Assembly (NCBI RefSeq): GCF_027111355.2
Contig: NZ_CP114291.2
Span: 2,294,001-2,358,000, forward strand
Direction of reading: 5' to 3'
From: Flavobacterium eburneipallidum
GTDB lineage: Bacteria > Bacteroidota > Bacteroidia > Flavobacteriales > Flavobacteriaceae
DNA length: 64,000 nucleotides
Shown here: one piece after another, positions 8,764-17,572 of the stretch
How the letters are laid out: the number at the start of each line of letters is the position of its first letter
Position numbering within the stretch: the first letter of the stretch is position 1
Notes under the pieces: model-generated
Seen by the model: only the letters and a program-made list of their open reading frames with translations
The model's database searches: none
What the model was told of the DNA's origin: nothing
Program-made: the position numbers and the translations under genes

Positions 8764-8795
8764 TTTGCAGTTTACTAAGATATGGATTAATTTTT
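8764..8795 (+). promoter_or_regulatory. Putative promoter of the traE-traN operon
   Basis: TTTG at 8764-8767, 20 bp, then TAATTTTT at 8788-8795 (one mismatch to TAnnTTTG). It lies 130-160 bp upstream of traE on the correct strand. A small 7-bp hairpin (TCCTGCA/TGCAGGA, 8879-8895) in the leader could be a regulator site. The rest of 8673-8923 shows nothing else. Confidence 0.4.
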
Positions 8796-8923
8796 TTATG
8801 GTCTTTCGCTTCCAAACAATTCCACAGACTTCCATTTCATTATAACTTCTCATTTTCCGTGACATATTTGTCCTCAAATCCTGCAAAGTGCAGGAAAACA
8901 GAACAAATTAATTTATTCAAATC

Positions 8924-9229
8924 ATGAAAAATCAAAGAAAAAAAGTTTTGCAGTCAGCAGTAATTATGCTGTCAGCTTTTGGTGCATTTGCACAAGGAAA
9001 TGGTACAGCAGGAATCACTGAGGCTACCCAAATGGTAACCTCTTATTTTGATCCTGCCACACAGCTCATATACGCTATCGGAGCGGTAGTCGGTCTCATT
9101 GGAGGTGTCAAGGTGTACAATAAATTCAGTAGCGGCGATCAAGATACCAGCAAGACAGCGGCGAGTTGGTTTGGTGCTTGCATCTTCCTCATCGTGGCTG
9201 CCACTGTTTTACGTTCCTTCTTCCTTTAG
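8924..9229 (+). CDS. traE: TraE, VirB2-like pilin-type subunit (DUF4134)
   Basis: A 101-aa protein with a signal peptide (hydrophobic 11-20, then FAQG) and two further membrane segments, LIYAIGAVVGLIGGVKVY around 48-66 and a second at about 83-100. This is the usual form of TraE/DUF4134, the small pilin-like subunit of the Bacteroidota type IV secretion channel. It opens the mating-pore operon, 11 bp before traF. Confidence 0.88.
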   Translation: MKNQRKKVLQSAVIMLSAFGAFAQGNGTAGITEATQMVTSYFDPATQLIYAIGAVVGLIGGVKVYNKFSSGDQDTSKTAASWFGACIFLIVAATVLRSFFL

Positions 9230-9240
9230 TTTCTTTCCTT

Positions 9241-9573
9241 ATGAGTACTTACAATATCAACAAGGGCATTGGAAGAACGGTGGAGTTCAAGGGGTTGAAA
9301 GCACAATACCTTTTCATTTTCGCTGGCGGACTGCTTGGCATTCTCATTCTAGTCATGGTATTGTACATGGTCGGCATTAATTCTTATGTGTGTCTGATTA
9401 TTGGCATTGGTGGAGGATCACTCCTCACATGGCAGACCTTCTCCTTAAACAAAAAGCATGGAGAACACGGATTGATGAAAGTGGGTGCACGCAAAAGACA
9501 TCCCCGTTACATCATTTGTCGTAAAACAGTTCAACGCTATTTCAAATTGACCTCTAAATCCTTCAACCGATGA
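9241..9573 (+). CDS. traF: TraF, VirB3-like inner-membrane protein (DUF4133)
   Basis: A 110-aa protein starting at ATG 9241 (MSTYNINKGIGRTVEFKGLK), which is the conserved family N-terminus; an open frame extends further upstream but runs inside traE. Two membrane segments (about 23-42 and 46-62) precede a basic C-terminus, matching DUF4133/TraF. It is thought to sit in the inner membrane next to the TraG ATPase. Its stop overlaps the traG start by ATGA (9570-9573). Confidence 0.87.
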   Translation: MSTYNINKGIGRTVEFKGLKAQYLFIFAGGLLGILILVMVLYMVGINSYVCLIIGIGGGSLLTWQTFSLNKKHGEHGLMKVGARKRHPRYIICRKTVQRYFKLTSKSFNR

Positions 9574-12068
9574 AAAATACATCAAAAACGAATACACTTG
9601 AAAGCAAGTTTCCGTTGTTGGCAGTGGAAAATCACTGCATCATTTCAAAGGATGCCGACATAACAGCATGTTTTCGGGTGCAGCTTCCCGAATTATTCAC
9701 TGTGGCTTCCGTAGAGTATGAAGCCATTCATTCGGCATGGCACAAAGCCATCAAGACATTGCCTGATTATACGGTGGTTCACAAACAGGATTGGTACATC
9801 AAAGAAAATTATGCGCCTGACATCGCTGGCGAAGATCACAGTTTTTTGGCAAAGTCCCATCAGCAACATTTCAACGAGCGTCCGTTCTTGAATCACCATT
9901 GCTACTTGTTTCTGACTAAAACCACCAAAGAGCGAATGCAAACGCAAAGTAATTTCTCTTCGCTTTGCAAAGGAGTACTCATTCCGAAAGAAATAAGGGA
10001 TAAAGAAATCATCCATCGTTTCATGGAAAGCGCGGCACAATTTGAAAGAATTGTAAATGACGGCGACTTTGTAAAACTGGAGCGTCTAACGGAAGAGGAC
10101 ATCATTGGTGCAGAGGACAGGCAAGGATTATTGGAACAATATCTAACACTGTCAAAAGAAGCGGGAACTTCAATGCAAGACATTGCTCTGGGTGCCGAGG
10201 AAGTTCGCATTGGCAATAAAAGGCTTTGCCTGCATACCTTGTCAGATACAGATGATTTACCCAGTACAGTTTCAGCAGATACTCGTTATGAAAAATTGTC
10301 CACAGACAGAAGTGATTGTCTGTTATCTTTTGCCGCACCAGTAGGATTGCTGTTAAGCTGCAATCATATCTACAACCAATATTTGTTTCTGGACAACAGT
10401 GAAGACAACCTACGCAAGTTTGAAAAATCGGCAAGAAACATGCACTCGTTGGCGCGTTACAGTAGGGAAAACCAAATCAACAAGGAATGGATTGAACGCT
10501 ATCTCAATGAAGCCCATTCGTTCGGGCTTTCTTCCATTCGGGCACATTTTAACGTGATGGCATGGTCTGATGATCCCGTTGAACTGAAACAGATAAAGAA
10601 TGATGCCGGCAGTGCTTTGGCACTCATGGAATGCAAACCAAGACACAACACCACTGATGCAGCCACGCTTTATTGGGCAGGAATGCCAGGGAATGCAGGG
10701 GATTTCCCGAATGAGGAAAGTTTTTACACCTTCATTGAACCGGCTTTGTGTTTCTTCACGGAAGAAACGAACTACCAAAGTTCCCTCTCCCCTTTCGGAA
10801 TCAAGATGGCTGACAGGCTTACGGGAAAACCCATTAACCTTGACATTTCCGATTTGCCGATGAAGCGTGGCATCATTACCAACAGGAACAAGTTCATATT
10901 GGGGCCTTCCGGTTCGGGAAAATCATTCTTTACCAATCACATGGTAAGACAGTATTACGAACAAGGGGCTCATGTGTTGCTGGTGGACACAGGAAACTCT
11001 TATCAGGGATTGTGCGAACTCATTAAAGGAAAAACCAAAGGAGAAGACGGTGTTTATTTTACCTACACCGAAGAAAATCCGATCGCCTTCAACCCTTTCT
11101 ACACTGATGACGGCGTATTCGACATCGAGAAAAGGGAAAGCATCAAAACATTGATTTTGACCTTGTGGAAAAGAGATGATGAACCTCCTACCCGTTCCGA
11201 AGAAGTGGCCTTGTCCAATGCCGTGAGTGGCTACATCGAAAGCATCAAACAGCTTGACGATCATCCCTCCTTCAATGGTTTTTATGACTATGTGCAAGGC
11301 GATTACAAAAAGCTGCTGAAAGAAAAGCAGGTACGAGAAAAAGACTTTGACCTTGCCAACTTCCTCAATGTATTGGAACCTTATTACAAAGGAGGGGAAT
11401 ACGATTATTTGCTGAACTCGGACAAGCAACTTGACTTGCTTTCCAAACGATTCATTGTGTTTGAAATTGATGCCATCAAGGATCACAAAATTTTATTTCC
11501 CATCGTGACCATCATCATCATGGAAGTATTCATCAACAAGATGCGCAGACTCAAAGGAATTCGCAAACTGATTCTGATAGAAGAAGCTTGGAAAGCCATT
11601 GCAAAGGAAGGAATGGCAGAGTACATCAAGTATCTATTCAAAACAGTCCGGAAATTCTTTGGTGAAGCCATTGTAGTAACCCAGGAAGTAGATGACATCA
11701 TTCAATCTCCCATTGTAAAAGAAAGCATCATCAACAACTCCGATTGCAAAATACTACTGGATCAGCGGAAGTACATGAACAAATTTGATGACATACAAGC
11801 GATGCTGGGATTAACCGACAAGGAAAAGGCACAGATACTTTCCATCAACTTGAACAACGATCCCAAAAGATTGTACAAGGAAGTTTGGATTGGTTTGGGT
11901 GGAACACAGTCGGCAGTATATGCCACAGAAGTGAGCTTCGAAGAATATTTAGCCTACACCACCGAAGAAACCGAAAAGATGGAAGTCATGCGTCTTGCCG
12001 GGGAATTGGATGGCAATGTGGAGCTTGCCATCAAACGAATGGCAGTTCAGAAAAAAGAAAACAAATAA
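9570..12068 (+). CDS. traG: TraG, VirB4-like conjugation ATPase
   Basis: An 832-aa ATPase that energises assembly of the mating channel. Walker A GPSGSGKS is at residues 445-452 and Walker B LILIEEAW at about 667-674, with the VirB4/TraC-type segment VTQEVDDI soon after. The ~440 residues before the P-loop form the membrane-facing N-terminal domain. Length and motif spacing are normal for the family. It is overlapped by traF, and traI follows 24 bp later. No gene of the usual small traH type was seen between them. Confidence 0.95.
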   Translation: MKNTSKTNTLESKFPLLAVENHCIISKDADITACFRVQLPELFTVASVEYEAIHSAWHKAIKTLPDYTVVHKQDWYIKENYAPDIAGEDHSFLAKSHQQHFNERPFLNHHCYLFLTKTTKERMQTQSNFSSLCKGVLIPKEIRDKEIIHRFMESAAQFERIVNDGDFVKLERLTEEDIIGAEDRQGLLEQYLTLSKEAGTSMQDIALGAEEVRIGNKRLCLHTLSDTDDLPSTVSADTRYEKLSTDRSDCLLSFAAPVGLLLSCNHIYNQYLFLDNSEDNLRKFEKSARNMHSLARYSRENQINKEWIERYLNEAHSFGLSSIRAHFNVMAWSDDPVELKQIKNDAGSALALMECKPRHNTTDAATLYWAGMPGNAGDFPNEESFYTFIEPALCFFTEETNYQSSLSPFGIKMADRLTGKPINLDISDLPMKRGIITNRNKFILGPSGSGKSFFTNHMVRQYYEQGAHVLLVDTGNSYQGLCELIKGKTKGEDGVYFTYTEENPIAFNPFYTDDGVFDIEKRESIKTLILTLWKRDDEPPTRSEEVALSNAVSGYIESIKQLDDHPSFNGFYDYVQGDYKKLLKEKQVREKDFDLANFLNVLEPYYKGGEYDYLLNSDKQLDLLSKRFIVFEIDAIKDHKILFPIVTIIIMEVFINKMRRLKGIRKLILIEEAWKAIAKEGMAEYIKYLFKTVRKFFGEAIVVTQEVDDIIQSPIVKESIINNSDCKILLDQRKYMNKFDDIQAMLGLTDKEKAQILSINLNNDPKRLYKEVWIGLGGTQSAVYATEVSFEEYLAYTTEETEKMEVMRLAGELDGNVELAIKRMAVQKKENK

Positions 12069-12092
12069 CAATCATTTAAAAATTTAAGAACC

Positions 12093-12725
12093 ATGAAAAA
12101 AATAATGACAATGGTGTGTACAGCAATGCTATTTGCTGTCACACCAACAATGAAAGCCCAGTGGGTGGTAACAGATCCTTCCAATTTAGCACAAGGAATT
12201 GTCAACACCGCCAGACAAATAGTGCAGACTTCTACCACGGCCACGAACATGATCAACAACTTTAAAGAAGTTCAAAAAGTCTATAATCAAGGAAAAGAGT
12301 ATTATGACAAACTAAAAGCGGTCAATAATTTAGTGAAAGATGCCCGGAAAGTACAGCAGACCGTTTTGCTTGTTGGAGATGCTTCCGAAATTTATGTAAA
12401 GAATTTTGGCAAGATGATAAACGATCCCAACTTTTCACCCCAAGAATTAACGGCGATTGCCAATGGCTACTCCATTTTGCTGAATGAAAGTGTTGAACTT
12501 CTAAAAGAGTTAAAGCAAATCGTAAACGCTTCCACCCTATCCATGAATGACAACGAACGGCTGGAAATCATTGACCGAGTGCATAAAGAAGTAAAAGAAT
12601 ACCACAACCTCATTCGGTACTTCACCAACAAGAACATCTCCGTTAGTTACTTGAGAGCCAAAAAGAACAACAATAGTAGTAGAGTACTGGAACTCTATGG
12701 AGATGCCAATCAAAAATACTGGTAA
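12093..12725 (+). CDS. traI: TraI, periplasmic VirB5-like protein (DUF4141)
   Basis: A 210-aa protein with a signal peptide (residues 1-22, ending MKAQ) followed by the family opening WVVTDPSNLAQGI and a long helical region (NMINNFKEVQKVYNQGKEYYDKL). This matches DUF4141/TraI, an exported pore component whose helical build resembles VirB5. It lies 2 bp before traJ in the same operon. Confidence 0.85.
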   Translation: MKKIMTMVCTAMLFAVTPTMKAQWVVTDPSNLAQGIVNTARQIVQTSTTATNMINNFKEVQKVYNQGKEYYDKLKAVNNLVKDARKVQQTVLLVGDASEIYVKNFGKMINDPNFSPQELTAIANGYSILLNESVELLKELKQIVNASTLSMNDNERLEIIDRVHKEVKEYHNLIRYFTNKNISVSYLRAKKNNNSSRVLELYGDANQKYW

Positions 12726-12727
12726 AC

Positions 12728-13720
12728 ATGGAGTTCAACAACCTACATCAAGTATTACGTTCCCTTTACGACGAGATGCTACCCTTGTCAGCTGAGATGG
12801 CAGGAGTGGCAAAAGGTCTAGCTGGCTTGGGTGCGTTATTTTATGTCGCATTACGAGTATGGCAAGCACTTGGCAGTGCAGAACCCATTGATGTGTTTCC
12901 GCTACTTAGACCTTTTGCTTTGGGACTTTGCATTATGTTTTTTCCAACCATGGTGCTAGGTACACTCAATGCGGTATTGAGTCCCATTGTAATGGGGACA
13001 CATAGCATGTTGGAAAACCAAGTCCTAGATTTGAATGTGCTACAACAGCAGAAAGACCAACTGGAGCGAGAGGCCATGCTTCGCAATCCCGAAAATGCTT
13101 ATTTGGTTTCTGATGAAGAGTTTGACAAGAAATTGGATGAAATGGGTTGGACTCCATCAGATTTGGTAACGATGTCAGGAATGTACATCGAAAGAGAAAT
13201 GTATGAGGTACAAAAAGCCATTCGGGATGGTTTTCGAGAGTTTTTGGAAATACTGTTTCAGGCTGCCGCCTTGGTGATTGATACCCTACGCACTTTCTTT
13301 TTGATTGTGCTATCGATATTGGGACCAATCGCTTTCGCCATATCCATTTGGGATGGTTTTCAATCCACGCTTACGCAATGGTTTACCCGATACATTAGTG
13401 TGTATCTCTGGTTGCCTGTTTCAGATCTTTTTAGTGCGATGTTGTCCAAGATACAATCGTTAATACTCCAGAAAGACATCGAAAGTTTATCGGATCCTAA
13501 TTTCATTCCTGATTCCTCCAATACGGTGTACATCATCTTTATGATTATGGGCATCATTGGGTATTTCACCATTCCCACGGTGACCAGTTGGATTATTCAG
13601 GCTGGTGGGGCAGGTAATTTTATTCGCAATGTAAATCAGGCCACAGCCAAAACAGGAAACATTGTGGGAGCTGGTACGGGAGCAGTCGTAGGTAACATTG
13701 GAGGAAGACTAATGAAATAA
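12728..13720 (+). CDS. traJ: TraJ, VirB6-like polytopic membrane protein
   Basis: A 330-aa integral membrane protein with about six hydrophobic stretches (around 28-45, 58-80, 165-185, 190-210, 215-235 and 270-292). A soluble charged loop of about 70 residues lies after the second or third, the layout of TraJ/VirB6 channel proteins. A Gly-rich tail (GAGTGAVVGNIGG) ends the protein. Spacing of 2 bp from traI and 21 bp to traK keeps it in the operon. Confidence 0.87.
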   Translation: MEFNNLHQVLRSLYDEMLPLSAEMAGVAKGLAGLGALFYVALRVWQALGSAEPIDVFPLLRPFALGLCIMFFPTMVLGTLNAVLSPIVMGTHSMLENQVLDLNVLQQQKDQLEREAMLRNPENAYLVSDEEFDKKLDEMGWTPSDLVTMSGMYIEREMYEVQKAIRDGFREFLEILFQAAALVIDTLRTFFLIVLSILGPIAFAISIWDGFQSTLTQWFTRYISVYLWLPVSDLFSAMLSKIQSLILQKDIESLSDPNFIPDSSNTVYIIFMIMGIIGYFTIPTVTSWIIQAGGAGNFIRNVNQATAKTGNIVGAGTGAVVGNIGGRLMK

Positions 13721-13741
13721 CACTTAATAAATAGCAGTAAA

Positions 13742-14365
13742 ATGGAATTTAAAACATTAAGAAACATCGAAAATAGTTTCCAACAAATCAGGTTGTATGC
13801 CATTGTATTTGCAATGCTATGTCTAGTAGTGACGGGATACACCACATGGCAATCGTACCATTTTGCAGAGCAACAACGCCAAAAAGTATATGTCCTTGAC
13901 AATGGCAAATCTTTAATGCTGGCTCTTGCACAAGATGCTTCCATCAACCGTCCTGTTGAAGCCCGGGAACACATACGACGTTTCCACGAACTTTTCTTTA
14001 CGCTGGCACCAGACAAAGATGCCATAGAAAACAATATGAAAAGGGCGTTCAACCTCGCAGACAAGAGTGCCTTTGATTACTACAAAGACCTTTCTGAAAA
14101 AGGATATTATAACCGTATCATATCGGGTAACATACAACAACGACTTGAAATTGATAGTATGGCGTGCGACTTTGAGACCTATCCTTATACTGTGAAAACG
14201 TATGCCAAGCAGTTCATCATTCGCTCTAGTAATGTAACCAAACGTAATCTAATTACCTCTTGTTACCTCGTCAATTCTGTTCGTTCCGATAATAATCCAC
14301 AGGGTTTTAATGTCGAAAAGTTTGTCGTCATAGAAAACAGGGATATAGAAGTCATTGAACGTTAA
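13742..14365 (+). CDS. traK: TraK, VirB8-like scaffold protein
   Basis: A 207-aa bitopic inner-membrane protein with a short cytoplasmic start (MEFKTLRNIENSFQQIR), one membrane helix at about 20-38, and a ~165-residue periplasmic domain. The order and sequence (SFDYYKDLSEKGYY-like block, FVVIENRDIEVI end) fit TraK, the VirB8 equivalent that links inner and outer membrane parts of the channel. It ends 10 bp before the traL start. Confidence 0.9.
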   Translation: MEFKTLRNIENSFQQIRLYAIVFAMLCLVVTGYTTWQSYHFAEQQRQKVYVLDNGKSLMLALAQDASINRPVEAREHIRRFHELFFTLAPDKDAIENNMKRAFNLADKSAFDYYKDLSEKGYYNRIISGNIQQRLEIDSMACDFETYPYTVKTYAKQFIIRSSNVTKRNLITSCYLVNSVRSDNNPQGFNVEKFVVIENRDIEVIER

Positions 14366-14375
14366 AACTACTCCA

Positions 14376-15962
14376 ATGAAAAAACTGCAAGCAAAGATGG
14401 ACCGTTTGTTAAACAAGTTTGATGGAAGTTGGAAAGCACTTCCTTTAAAAGTACAGTACAAATACCTCCTAATTTTTTTCTTGGGCTATGCACTACTAAC
14501 CATGGGAATGATTCTAAAAGTCGTGCATGATGCAAGAAAATCTAATCAAGGAATAATCATCGAACACATTGAAAACCCTGTCATTAAAAAGAACGAATCC
14601 GATACATCGTTGTGGGATTCCTTATTAATGATTAAAAAAACAAGACAAATGAAAGAAACTGAAAACAAAAAGAGTGTCGTCTTTGTTACGGACGGCAACT
14701 CAAATGAAACTGCAGATGTAGTTCTGGAAAGTAAATTAAACCAAGTCGAGAAGCTTAAAAAATCCATCATATACGCATTGATGGGATTTGTATTCCTAGG
14801 CTGTATGTATCTCATATTTAAACCTTCCGAAGATATAAAAAAGATCGAAAACATAGGACTAAACGATGCCATTCCACAAGCTACCGATGCTGGATTGGAG
14901 GCTAACAAACAAAAAGCGTATGAACAAGAAATGTTGGAACAAAAGTATCAGGAAAAACAAAATGCCCTGACATCATTGTCCGACTATTGGAATGAAGACA
15001 ACCCCAGGGAAACCGTCGGAGCGGATGCTGAAATTACGGATGAAGATGCTCGAAAACCAGTAAAGAGCACTAATCCAGCATTGAACAGCTATCGAAATGC
15101 ACAAAGCACCGTAGGCTCTTTTTATCACAATGATCCTTCGGAGACACAGCAATTACGCAAACAACTGGATGAGCTAAAAAAGGAATTAAACCACAAGGAC
15201 AGTGAACCCATTAATCCTGTGGAAGCTCAATTGGAATTAATGGAAAAATCGTACAAGATGGCTGCCAAATATCTTCCGATGAATGCTAGCTCAATGGAAC
15301 AGTCACTACCACAATCCGTTTCTAGTTCTTCTTCTCCAAAAGAAAAATTTGTTGCGCTTGCTCCTAGCCAGAAAAATTCCGTTTCATCTTTAGGCAGAGC
15401 ATCCACCGAGAGTGCCTTTTTGGTCAATTGGAGTAAAAATAGTCCCCCTGATATTGATGCTGCGGGGCAAACCAAACAAGCAGTGCAAACCAGAAACAGT
15501 GTTCGTGCCATCATACAAGAAACTCAGGTAATAACTGCGGAAAGCAGTGTTCGTATCCGTTTGTTGGAGCCAGCCAAAACAGCAAATCTTTTGATTCCAC
15601 AAGGAACCCTACTGACGGCAAACGCCAAATTTCAAGAAGGACGCTTACAATTGAAAATTAGTTCGTTAGCAATAAACGGCACCATTTTGCCAGTTGACAT
15701 TACGGTATTTGGATTGGATGGACAACAAGGTCTAGTTGTTCCCTACTCGCCCGAAAGGAGTGCTCTTACTGAAATGGCAGCCAACATGGGGCAAGCTTCT
15801 GGCAGTAGCATCATGATGACCAATTCTGCTGGACAACAAGTGGCTGGCGATCTGAGCCGAGGTCTTGTGCAGGGTGTTTCAGGATACTTTTCAAAAAAAA
15901 TAAAAACTCCCAAAATAACATTGAAAGCGGGCTACCAGATGTTCCTTGTTTCAAAAAACTAA
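14376..15962 (+). CDS. traM: TraL-TraM in-frame fusion (outer part VirB10-like)
   Basis: One 528-aa frame covers two proteins that are usually separate. Residues 1-91 are TraL-like: basic start, one membrane helix at about 30-48, short tail. Residue 92 (ATG at 14649) begins the TraM sequence: MKETENKK, a membrane helix at about 117-135, a long Gln/Lys/Pro-rich stalk, and a C-terminal TraM/VirB10-like domain from about residue 385 (AIIQETQVITAESSVRIRL). The join lies just after seven A residues at 14634-14640. With six A's TraL would stop at TGA 14650-14652, overlapping ATG 14649 in the usual ATGA manner. The fusion may therefore be real, slippage-dependent, or a sequencing indel. The start at 14376 is preferred over an upstream TTG. 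Confidence 0.8.
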   Translation: MKKLQAKMDRLLNKFDGSWKALPLKVQYKYLLIFFLGYALLTMGMILKVVHDARKSNQGIIIEHIENPVIKKNESDTSLWDSLLMIKKTRQMKETENKKSVVFVTDGNSNETADVVLESKLNQVEKLKKSIIYALMGFVFLGCMYLIFKPSEDIKKIENIGLNDAIPQATDAGLEANKQKAYEQEMLEQKYQEKQNALTSLSDYWNEDNPRETVGADAEITDEDARKPVKSTNPALNSYRNAQSTVGSFYHNDPSETQQLRKQLDELKKELNHKDSEPINPVEAQLELMEKSYKMAAKYLPMNASSMEQSLPQSVSSSSSPKEKFVALAPSQKNSVSSLGRASTESAFLVNWSKNSPPDIDAAGQTKQAVQTRNSVRAIIQETQVITAESSVRIRLLEPAKTANLLIPQGTLLTANAKFQEGRLQLKISSLAINGTILPVDITVFGLDGQQGLVVPYSPERSALTEMAANMGQASGSSIMMTNSAGQQVAGDLSRGLVQGVSGYFSKKIKTPKITLKAGYQMFLVSKN

Positions 15963-15996
15963 ACATTCCATTCTGTAAAAATTTAAAAAACAAAAT

Positions 15997-16899
15997 ATGA
16001 AAACACTAATTAAACACGGCATCGCATTGATTTTCCTGTTAGGAATCCATGCAGAATCTCAAGCGCAAAATACCGTTTCCAATGTTACGACACTGAACTT
16101 GGAAAAAATACCATCTTATCAAATTGAAGTCACCTACAATAAAACTTCGCATCTGATATTTCCTGCTCCCATCCGCTACGTGGATTTGGGAAGTGAATTT
16201 CTAATTGCGGACAAGGCAAAAGAAGTTGACAATGTATTACGCTTAAAAGCCACAGTTCGTGATTTTGCAGAGGAAACCAATTTTTCCGTGATAACGGAAG
16301 ATGGACGGTTTTATAATTTTAACGCATGCTACAATTCATTTCCTGATAAAATGAATTACAACCTATTGCAATTAAAGAAAAATACAAGTGGAGCGGATGT
16401 AAATGAAGTTTTTTTTGAAGAGTTGGGAAGCAACTCCCCTTCTATAGTCAATACCATATTGGAAGCAATTTATAAAGAAAACAAAAGAATCATTAAGCGC
16501 ATAGACTCCAACAGTTTTGGAATACGGTTTTTGTTGAAAGGAATCTACATCCACAAGGACAAGTTGTATCTCCATACCGAACTCATTAATTGTAGCAATG
16601 CGCCTTTCCAAATTGATTTTGTCCAATTCAAAGTGGTGGATAAAAAACGTGCCAAACGCACCCTGATTCAAGAAAGAGTGATGACACCATTACGAACATA
16701 CAAGCCTCTGGATGAAATCGTGGGTAATGCAAAAGACCAAAACGTTTTTCTATTGGATCAATTTACCATTTCCGATGATAAGCTACTCTTAATAGAGATG
16801 TATGAAAATAACGGTGAAAGACATCAGGTTTTGAAAGTGGAATGTTGTGATTTGGTAAGAGCAAAACTCATAAAGAATCTGGAGTTAAAAATTAATTGA
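15997..16899 (+). CDS. traN: TraN, VirB9-like outer-membrane-associated protein (DUF4138)
   Basis: A 300-aa exported protein with signal peptide residues 1-23 (cleavage after SQAQ). The TraN/DUF4138 opening follows (FPAPIRYVDLGSEFLIADK around 50-70), then a mostly beta C-terminal domain. The family pairs with TraM as the VirB9-type outer-membrane part of the channel. It is the last gene of the operon; a strong hairpin terminator follows 28 bp after its stop, so the traO-traQ genes of CTnDOT are not present here. Confidence 0.9.
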   Translation: MKTLIKHGIALIFLLGIHAESQAQNTVSNVTTLNLEKIPSYQIEVTYNKTSHLIFPAPIRYVDLGSEFLIADKAKEVDNVLRLKATVRDFAEETNFSVITEDGRFYNFNACYNSFPDKMNYNLLQLKKNTSGADVNEVFFEELGSNSPSIVNTILEAIYKENKRIIKRIDSNSFGIRFLLKGIYIHKDKLYLHTELINCSNAPFQIDFVQFKVVDKKRAKRTLIQERVMTPLRTYKPLDEIVGNAKDQNVFLLDQFTISDDKLLLIEMYENNGERHQVLKVECCDLVRAKLIKNLELKIN

Positions 16900-16926
16900 T
16901 CGTTTCATTCTCGTTACCCAACAAAG

Positions 16927-16960
16927 AGGCTATTTCACCAATTGTGATTTAGCCTTTTTC
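16927..16960 (+). terminator. Rho-independent terminator of the tra operon
   Basis: AGGCTA-tt-TCAC-caatt-GTGA-tt-TAGCCT (16927-16955) followed by a T run. Outer and inner stems are both perfect, separated by a 2+2 internal loop. Confidence 0.85.
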
Positions 16961-17072
16961 CATTCACGAGTTTCAATATCAGCATTTAAACTTCTTTAAA
17001 TCAAAAAATTGTAAGTTTTAAAGATTGTTTTTTTTGTAAATTTATAAAGTGTAATTCAAAAATATTCCCATC

Positions 17073-17348
17073 ATGACTCCAGCATTGGTTTTAAGCATTT
17101 TAGCTTTGGTATGTGGTTTTGGTCTTCGCTATTGGATTAACAGACGAAAATTTTACCGAAGAAGTCCCACGGGGGCGGAAGGTTTTTGGAGTTATGAAAA
17201 ATCAGTATTCATTTCTTTTCTGGAGCGAACAGGAAAATGGATTGCCTATGTTCTGATTGTTTTGGGACTTTTGTTCCTCTGGAGCCATTCAAGACAAAAG
17301 AAAGAAAAAGACAAGGAGATTCAAATTGAAGTGCAAAATCCAAAATAA
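17073..17348 (+). CDS. Small two-helix membrane protein of unknown function
   Basis: A 91-aa protein with membrane segments at about 3-21 and 55-72 and a basic cytoplasmic stretch between them (NRRKFYRRSPTGAEGFWSYE). The charged C-terminus is KKEKDKEIQIEV. It stands alone between the tra terminator and the convergent PRTRC operon. I recall similar small proteins after traN in flavobacterial elements, sometimes carrying a misleading molybdenum-transporter name. Nothing here supports transport. A role in mating or entry exclusion is only a guess. Confidence 0.6.
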   Translation: MTPALVLSILALVCGFGLRYWINRRKFYRRSPTGAEGFWSYEKSVFISFLERTGKWIAYVLIVLGLLFLWSHSRQKKEKDKEIQIEVQNPK

Positions 17349-17421
17349 CGAAGCGGCGTTCTTTTGCTTCTTTTCTTTGGTCGCTGATGTGGAAAGAAAA
17401 GAAGTTGGAAAAAGCCAAAAA

Positions 17422-17442
17422 GGAGGATAATAAATATCCTCC
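17422..17442. repeat. Perfect 8-bp inverted repeat
   Basis: GGAGGATA (17422-17429), loop ataaa, TATCCTCC (17435-17442). A second perfect repeat follows (GGTAAAAT 17463-17470 / ATTTTACC 17483-17490). Both lie in the convergent intergenic stretch with the terminator below. Confidence 0.6.
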
Positions 17443-17511
17443 AGTAATTTCACAACCTTTTTGGTAAAATGGGAGGATTCGCATTTTACCGAAATGGTTG
17501 CTTCCTTTTTA

Positions 17512-17558
17512 CTGCAAAAAGACTTTTCCGACCATCGGAAGGAAGTGTCTTTTTGCAG
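17512..17558. terminator. Bidirectional terminator between convergent genes
   Basis: Nested perfect stems: CTGCAAAAAGAC (17512-17523) pairs with GTCTTTTTGCAG (17547-17558), and TTCCGA (17526-17531) with TCGGAA (17535-17540). It lies 14 bp beyond the stop of the leftward ThiF gene and serves convergent transcription. Confidence 0.7.
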
Positions 17559-17572
17559 CCCGATTTTCATTT

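Noticed and set aside
9166..9240. Upstream start extending traF by 25 codons
   Set aside because: The extension lies inside traE, and the conserved family N-terminus begins at the ATG at 9241.
17073..17348. Molybdenum ABC transporter permease as the name for the 91-aa protein
   Set aside because: The protein has two membrane helices, no permease motifs and no transporter genes nearby; the name looks like propagated misannotation.
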